A stretch of DNA of 64,000 nt from a bacterium (GTDB taxonomy: Bacteria; Desulfobacterota; JAPLJL01): positions 9,318 to 73,317 of the forward strand of contig JAQTNV010000011.1 in the NCBI GenBank assembly GCA_028713675.1, in the 5' to 3' direction. The position numbers and the translations under genes were made by a program. Below, in pieces: positions 59,851 to 64,000 of the stretch; the stretch's first letter is position 1, and each line of letters begins with the position of its first letter. The notes under the pieces are model-generated. The model had not been told where the DNA came from. It saw nothing but the letters and a program-made list of their open reading frames with translations, and made no database searches.

Positions 59851-60560
59851 AACCGATCCGGATCGGATCGGTGGGGCTTGCCGCCCTGCCTCCCCGGATC
59901 GCGGTTCCCCTCGTCGAGCCCCTGTCGGCGCATTCCCTTCTCCGCCTGCGGGGACAGGGAGCCGATATTCTGGAACTCAGATTAGATCTTTTTCCCCGCC
60001 AGGATGAAAAATACCTTCAGGACGCGGTCAGGAAGATCCGGGCCGCGGCCCGCCTGCCCCTGATCGCCACCATCCGGAGGGACATCGCTCATCCCTGGCC
60101 CGGGCCGGAAACCCGGCGGGAAAAACTTTTTCTTTCCCTCCTTCCTTTCGTGGATGGGGTCGACCTGGAACTCGAGTCGGCCCTGGCCGGCCGGGTGGCC
60201 CGCGCGGCCCGGGTTCGGGGCCGGACGGTGATCCTTTCCCATCATGACTACCTCCGGGCCCTGTCGCCGGCCGAGCTCAGCCTGTTGGTCCGCCGCTTCC
60301 GGCGCCTGCCGGGAAACATCCTGAAAATCGCGGTCCTCGCCCGGAATCCCGCCGAGATGATCGAGCTTCTTTTTTTCACCCGGGAGCGGACTTTCCCGCT
60401 CATCACCGCCGTGATGGGAAAATGGGCCCGGCTCTACCGGGCTCTGGCCCCGCTTTTCGGCTCGCGCCTGACCTATGCTTATTACCGCAAGCCCACCGCC
60501 CCGGGGCAGCCTTCGCTCCGCGAAATGCGGGAGCTCTTCTCAAGGCTGTATCCTTCTTGA
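59847..60560 (+). CDS. aroD: 3-dehydroquinate dehydratase, type I
   Basis: This 237-residue shikimate pathway enzyme has ADILELRLDLF, the RLPLIATIRR motif and VILSHHDYLR with the catalytic His, then ILKIAVLAR with the Schiff-base Lys. It starts within ATGA overlapping the REC-PilZ stop. This co-translation with a signalling gene is odd. Confidence 0.9.
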   Translation: MKPIRIGSVGLAALPPRIAVPLVEPLSAHSLLRLRGQGADILELRLDLFPRQDEKYLQDAVRKIRAAARLPLIATIRRDIAHPWPGPETRREKLFLSLLPFVDGVDLELESALAGRVARAARVRGRTVILSHHDYLRALSPAELSLLVRRFRRLPGNILKIAVLARNPAEMIELLFFTRERTFPLITAVMGKWARLYRALAPLFGSRLTYAYYRKPTAPGQPSLREMRELFSRLYPS

Positions 60561-61003
60561 GTATCACGACCGCCGACGCCCGTTATCGTCTGTCATTCTG
60601 CGGCCGCCTCTGGCGGGGGAAGAATCTTTCCTTTGCCCTCGCTTTTTCTTTTTTGGGGGGTTGGTTTCGCTCTTCTCAAAAAGGTTAGACGTTAGAAGTT
60701 AGACGGTAGACGAAGGGAAAAATAAATAAATAAATTAATCAAACAAAATAACCTTCTTACTTCTCACGTCTTACGTCTCACGTTGTTTTGTGTCGCGCCC
60801 CTCTGGGGTTCTCGTCCTGAGGACCCCATCGGGGTCGAAGGAAGAACCAACCCCCCGGGCTTCTTTTAAACCAAGAAAAACCGTCCTCGCTTCCCAGCGT
60901 TCTATTGCTCTTACCTTTTAGCTTTCTGCTCTATGCCCTATGCGCTTTGCCCTTTGCTCTCTGCTGCCCGTCCCTCAAAAAAGAACGGGCTTTGATTGAT
61001 TTC
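60561..61003. repeat. Repeat-filled gap between aroD and mreB
   Basis: 60587-60632 is a GTCATTCTG...GCCGCCTCTGGCGGGGGAAG REP-like element. 60642-60672 and 60790-60865 are the two ends of a long dispersed repeat copy. Between them lie heptad arrays 60684-60711 (GTTAGAC) and 60753-60780 (CGTCTCA). 60908-60963 is an eight-unit heptad array (CTCTTAC to CTCTCTG) just before the mreB promoter. No gene was found. Confidence 0.75.
60642..60865 (-). repeat. Long dispersed repeat, copy 3, centre replaced
   Basis: The CTTTTTTGGGGGGTTGGTTT and CGCTC end (60642-60672) and the GTGTCGCGCCCCTCTGGGGT / CGGGGTCGAAGGAAGAACC end (60790-60865) match copy 2. The central 120 bases of the family are missing and two heptad arrays stand there instead. 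Confidence 0.6.
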
Positions 61004-61033
61004 TTGACAGGGATTGGTGCAAATGCCGATAAT
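61004..61033 (+). promoter_or_regulatory. Sigma-70 promoter of the mre operon
   Basis: TTGACA (61004-61009), an 18-base spacer and GATAAT (61028-61033) give a strong promoter about 100 bases before the mreB start. Confidence 0.75.
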
Positions 61034-61136
61034 AGCTAGGGATTTCAAGGGTTTGAATTAATAAAAATTGAATCGTAAAATTTCCTTCCCGAAACCCGGG
61101 ATTCTGCATGATTTCTCCGACGAGAAAGGAGCCTAG

Positions 61137-62171
<1,035 letters not shown>

Positions 62172-63005
62172 ATGTGGAAAATATGGGACTTCATCAAGGA
62201 ACGTCGCAAGCTGTTCGGGGGCATCGTTCTCCTGGCCTGGGCCTTCAGCCTGTTCAGCGCCGGGGAATCCCCGCGGGTTTCCCCCGGACCCCTGGCTAAG
62301 GTTCTCCTCGCCCTGGTTTATTACCCCGGGCGCACCATCACCTACACCCTGGAAGGCCTGGCCGGAATCGGCCGCAGCTATTTCCTCCTGGTGGGGGTCG
62401 AGGCCGAGAACCAGAAGCTGAAGCAAAACCTCCAAAAACTGGAAGAGTCCAGATTTCGATGCCGGGAAACCCAGGCGGAAAACGTCCGCCTGAAGACCCT
62501 GATGCAATACAGCCAGGCCAACACTTACACGGCCGTCCCGGCCCAGGTGATCGGCCGGAGCCAGAACGGCGGCTATTTTTCCCTGACCCTGAACCAGGGG
62601 CAGCGGGCCGGGCTCCGTCCCGGGCTCCCGGTCGCCACCAGCCAGGGCCTGGTGGGCCGGATTTCCGAGGTGGGCTTCCAGGAGTCCAAGGTCATTCTGC
62701 TCACCGACCGCAATTCCGCCGTGCCCATTTTAATGGAAAAAAACCGGTCCCAGGGCATCGCCCGGGGAACCGGGGACGGCAAGCTTGAGATCCGCTACTT
62801 TTCGCGCCTCGAGGATGTCGGAGTCGGAGACCTGGCCCTGACCTCCGGGATGGAGGGCATTTATCCCAAGGGCATCCGGGTCGGACAAGTCCTGGATGTC
62901 CGCCGGAAAAACTTCGGACTGTTTCAGGATATCTGGGCCGAGCCCAGCGTGGACTTTTCCCGCCTGGAGGAAGTCCTGGTCATTTTCATGGAGGAGCCGA
63001 AATGA
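62172..63005 (+). CDS. mreC: Rod shape-determining protein MreC
   Basis: This 277-residue membrane protein has an N-terminal transmembrane helix (LFGGIVLLAWAFSLF), a coiled coil at about 70-110 (AENQKLKQNLQKLEESRF) and the beta-domain with SRNGGYFSLTLNQGQRAGLRPGLPV-like sequence. It links MreB to periplasmic synthases. It overlaps mreD by 4 bases. Confidence 0.94.
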   Translation: MWKIWDFIKERRKLFGGIVLLAWAFSLFSAGESPRVSPGPLAKVLLALVYYPGRTITYTLEGLAGIGRSYFLLVGVEAENQKLKQNLQKLEESRFRCRETQAENVRLKTLMQYSQANTYTAVPAQVIGRSQNGGYFSLTLNQGQRAGLRPGLPVATSQGLVGRISEVGFQESKVILLTDRNSAVPILMEKNRSQGIARGTGDGKLEIRYFSRLEDVGVGDLALTSGMEGIYPKGIRVGQVLDVRRKNFGLFQDIWAEPSVDFSRLEEVLVIFMEEPK

Positions 63006-63508
63006 GGTCGATTCTGCTTTATCTGGGCTGGGGGTGGCTGTTCATCGTTCTCCAGGTTTCCCTCTTCGCCTTCCTGCCCCTGGGGGAAGCCCGTCCCGAC
63101 CTGCTTTTCTTCCTGGTCCTTTACCTCGGCATCGAATTCGGAACCCTGGGCGGGGCCATTCTGGTTTTCTTTCTCGGCTATGTCCTCGACCTGGTCTCTT
63201 CCTCCTTCTTCGGCCTGAACTCGCTGCTCGCCCTCCTGCTCTTTTTCGGGGTGAGCTGGGTTTCCCGCCGGGTTGATCCCCGCCACCCGCCTTTCTGGGC
63301 CGTGGCCATCGCGGTTTTCAGCGTGGGGGAAATCCTCTTTTTCTGGTTCTGGCCCTGGCTCCTGAATCCCGGAGCTAAACTGCCCGCGGGCCTGTTTTCC
63401 GCCCTCGTGCTCCGCACCGTGGGCAACTTGGTTGTCGGCCTGCCGGTCCTGAAGCTCTTGTACCTGGCCGATAATCGGAGGGGAAGGGAATCGGCCCCTC
63501 AACTGTAA
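63002..63508 (+). CDS. mreD: Rod shape-determining protein MreD
   Basis: This 168-residue membrane protein has about five transmembrane helices; LPLGEARPDLLFFLVLYLGIEFG is the usual early part. The gene starts in ATGA shared with mreC and is followed by the penicillin-binding protein 2 frame, which overlaps it. Confidence 0.9.
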   Translation: MRSILLYLGWGWLFIVLQVSLFAFLPLGEARPDLLFFLVLYLGIEFGTLGGAILVFFLGYVLDLVSSSFFGLNSLLALLLFFGVSWVSRRVDPRHPPFWAVAIAVFSVGEILFFWFWPWLLNPGAKLPAGLFSALVLRTVGNLVVGLPVLKLLYLADNRRGRESAPQL

Positions 63509-64000
63509 TCCATTCCGAGGGGGGAGAGAGTTTCGGCCCCCATTTCCGGATTGCCGCCATCTTGGTGGGAGCGCTTTTCCTCGTGCTCCTGTTCAAGTTC
63601 TGGTATCTGCAGGTTTACCACTGTCCTACCCTGCGGGACCTTTCCGAGAAGAACCGGATCCGCACCCGGGTCCTGCCGGCCCCCCGGGGCACCATCCTGG
63701 ACCGGTCCGGCCAGATCATCGCCGACAACCGCCCCGCCTACCGGCTCTACCTGGTCCCGGAGGACACCCCCGACCCGGAAAAAACCCTCTCGACCATTTC
63801 CCGCCTGCTCGAGCTCGACCCGGAAACCCTGGAAAACATCCGGGAGGAAATTGACAGCAGTCCTCCCTTCGTCCCCATCCTGATCCATCCCGATCTTCCC
63901 TTCCCGGTCCTGGGCCGGATCGAGAGCGAAAAATTCTGGCTGCCCGGGATCCTGATCGAGGCCAGCCCCACCCGCTGGTACGTCGAGCACGACCGGGCGG
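63490..64000 (+). CDS. mrdA: Penicillin-binding protein 2 (MrdA), 5' part, unusual start
   Basis: The frame gives FRIAAILVGALFLVLLFKFWYLQVY, then LSEKNRIRTRVLPAPRGTILDRSGQIIADN, the N-terminal membrane anchor and first conserved part of PBP2. The window ends inside it. No ATG, GTG or TTG exists in frame between the stop at 63472 and the hydrophobic helix. An ATC at 63490 follows a GGAGGGGAAGGGA at good spacing and is used here as a provisional start. TTG 63562 within the helix is the first usual start. A sequencing indel is the other explanation. Confidence 0.75.
   Translation, partial: MGPSTVIHSEGGESFGPHFRIAAILVGALFLVLLFKFWYLQVYHCPTLRDLSEKNRIRTRVLPAPRGTILDRSGQIIADNRPAYRLYLVPEDTPDPEKTLSTISRLLELDPETLENIREEIDSSPPFVPILIHPDLPFPVLGRIESEKFWLPGILIEASPTRWYVEHDRA

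Noticed and set aside
541-60963. Tandem arrays as CRISPR-like arrays
   Set aside because: There are no spacers, the units are 7-9 nt, and no cas genes are present.
63551-63883. A proline/serine/arginine-rich frame at the start of mrdA
   Set aside because: It is the wrong frame of PBP2; the true frame gives the membrane helix and the RGTILDR motif.

Overview
The window is about 64 kb of GC-rich bacterial chromosome with a Gram-negative envelope: it carries lptA/lptB, mreBCD, several predicted lipoproteins and a regulatory phosphotransferase system. The best guess for the host is a Desulfobacterota / deltaproteobacterium-like lineage. This rests on the order lptA-lptB-rpoN-hprK-rapZ-EIIA-ptsH-ptsI, on rplM-rpsI-argC, on bacterial Ser/Thr kinases with FHA partners, on two winged-helix 4Fe-4S proteins, and on a selenocysteine-type peroxiredoxin. 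It is an inference from gene content. No tRNA, rRNA, CRISPR array, transposase or prophage gene was seen.

Layout: 1-2.1 kb holds the end of an M19 dipeptidase and queE-queC (7-deazaguanine synthesis). 2.2-6.9 kb is an FHA / FHA / Ser-Thr kinase-PEGA module. 7.1-25.9 kb is a run of single accessory genes: MFS carrier, SDR, FAD oxidoreductase, selenoprotein Prx, HIT, orphan TRAP binding protein, ilvD, CPBP protease, MBL hydrolase, two paralogous winged-helix/4Fe-4S proteins, a DUF255 protein and lipoproteins. 26-38 kb carries TetR, rtcB, a YgiQ-type radical SAM protein, two TIGR04076-like proteins, a GH13 lipoprotein, a solitary Phd-type antitoxin with a broken RelE-like toxin, a lipase and a GAF-GGDEF cyclase. 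38.2-53.8 kb is a long minus-strand core block: purA-amgK, murU-lptA-lptB-rpoN-hprK-rapZ-EIIA-ptsH-ptsI-metK-ahcY, then rsmD-coaD-aspC. 53.9-64 kb contains a DUF362 ferredoxin, a DUF1285-like protein, an Sm-like miniprotein, rplM-rpsI-argC, a REC-PilZ regulator with aroD, and mreBCD-mrdA (cut by the window end).

The PTS proteins have no sugar permease beside them, so with HprK, RapZ and RpoN they look like a regulatory circuit. metK-ahcY form a methyl-cycle pair, and amgK-murU fit cell-wall sugar recycling.

Two things stand out. First, the peroxiredoxin-like gene at 11369-11836 reads through one in-frame TGA exactly where the peroxidatic cysteine belongs, followed by a SECIS-like hairpin. 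Second, nearly every gene border carries short degenerate tandem arrays whose period is almost always 7 nt (sometimes 8 or 9). Each locus uses its own word. Arrays often occur as inverted pairs around a core, and many run directly into stop codons, so they supply the last residues and stop of at least eight proteins; one even encodes a signal peptide. I counted about 38 such arrays. Cyanobacterial heptanucleotide STRRs are the nearest known analogy I can name, but the use of many different words with one shared period appears unusual. Longer dispersed repeats (a 200-280 bp family, REP-like elements, a hairpin family with compensatory changes) sit among them.
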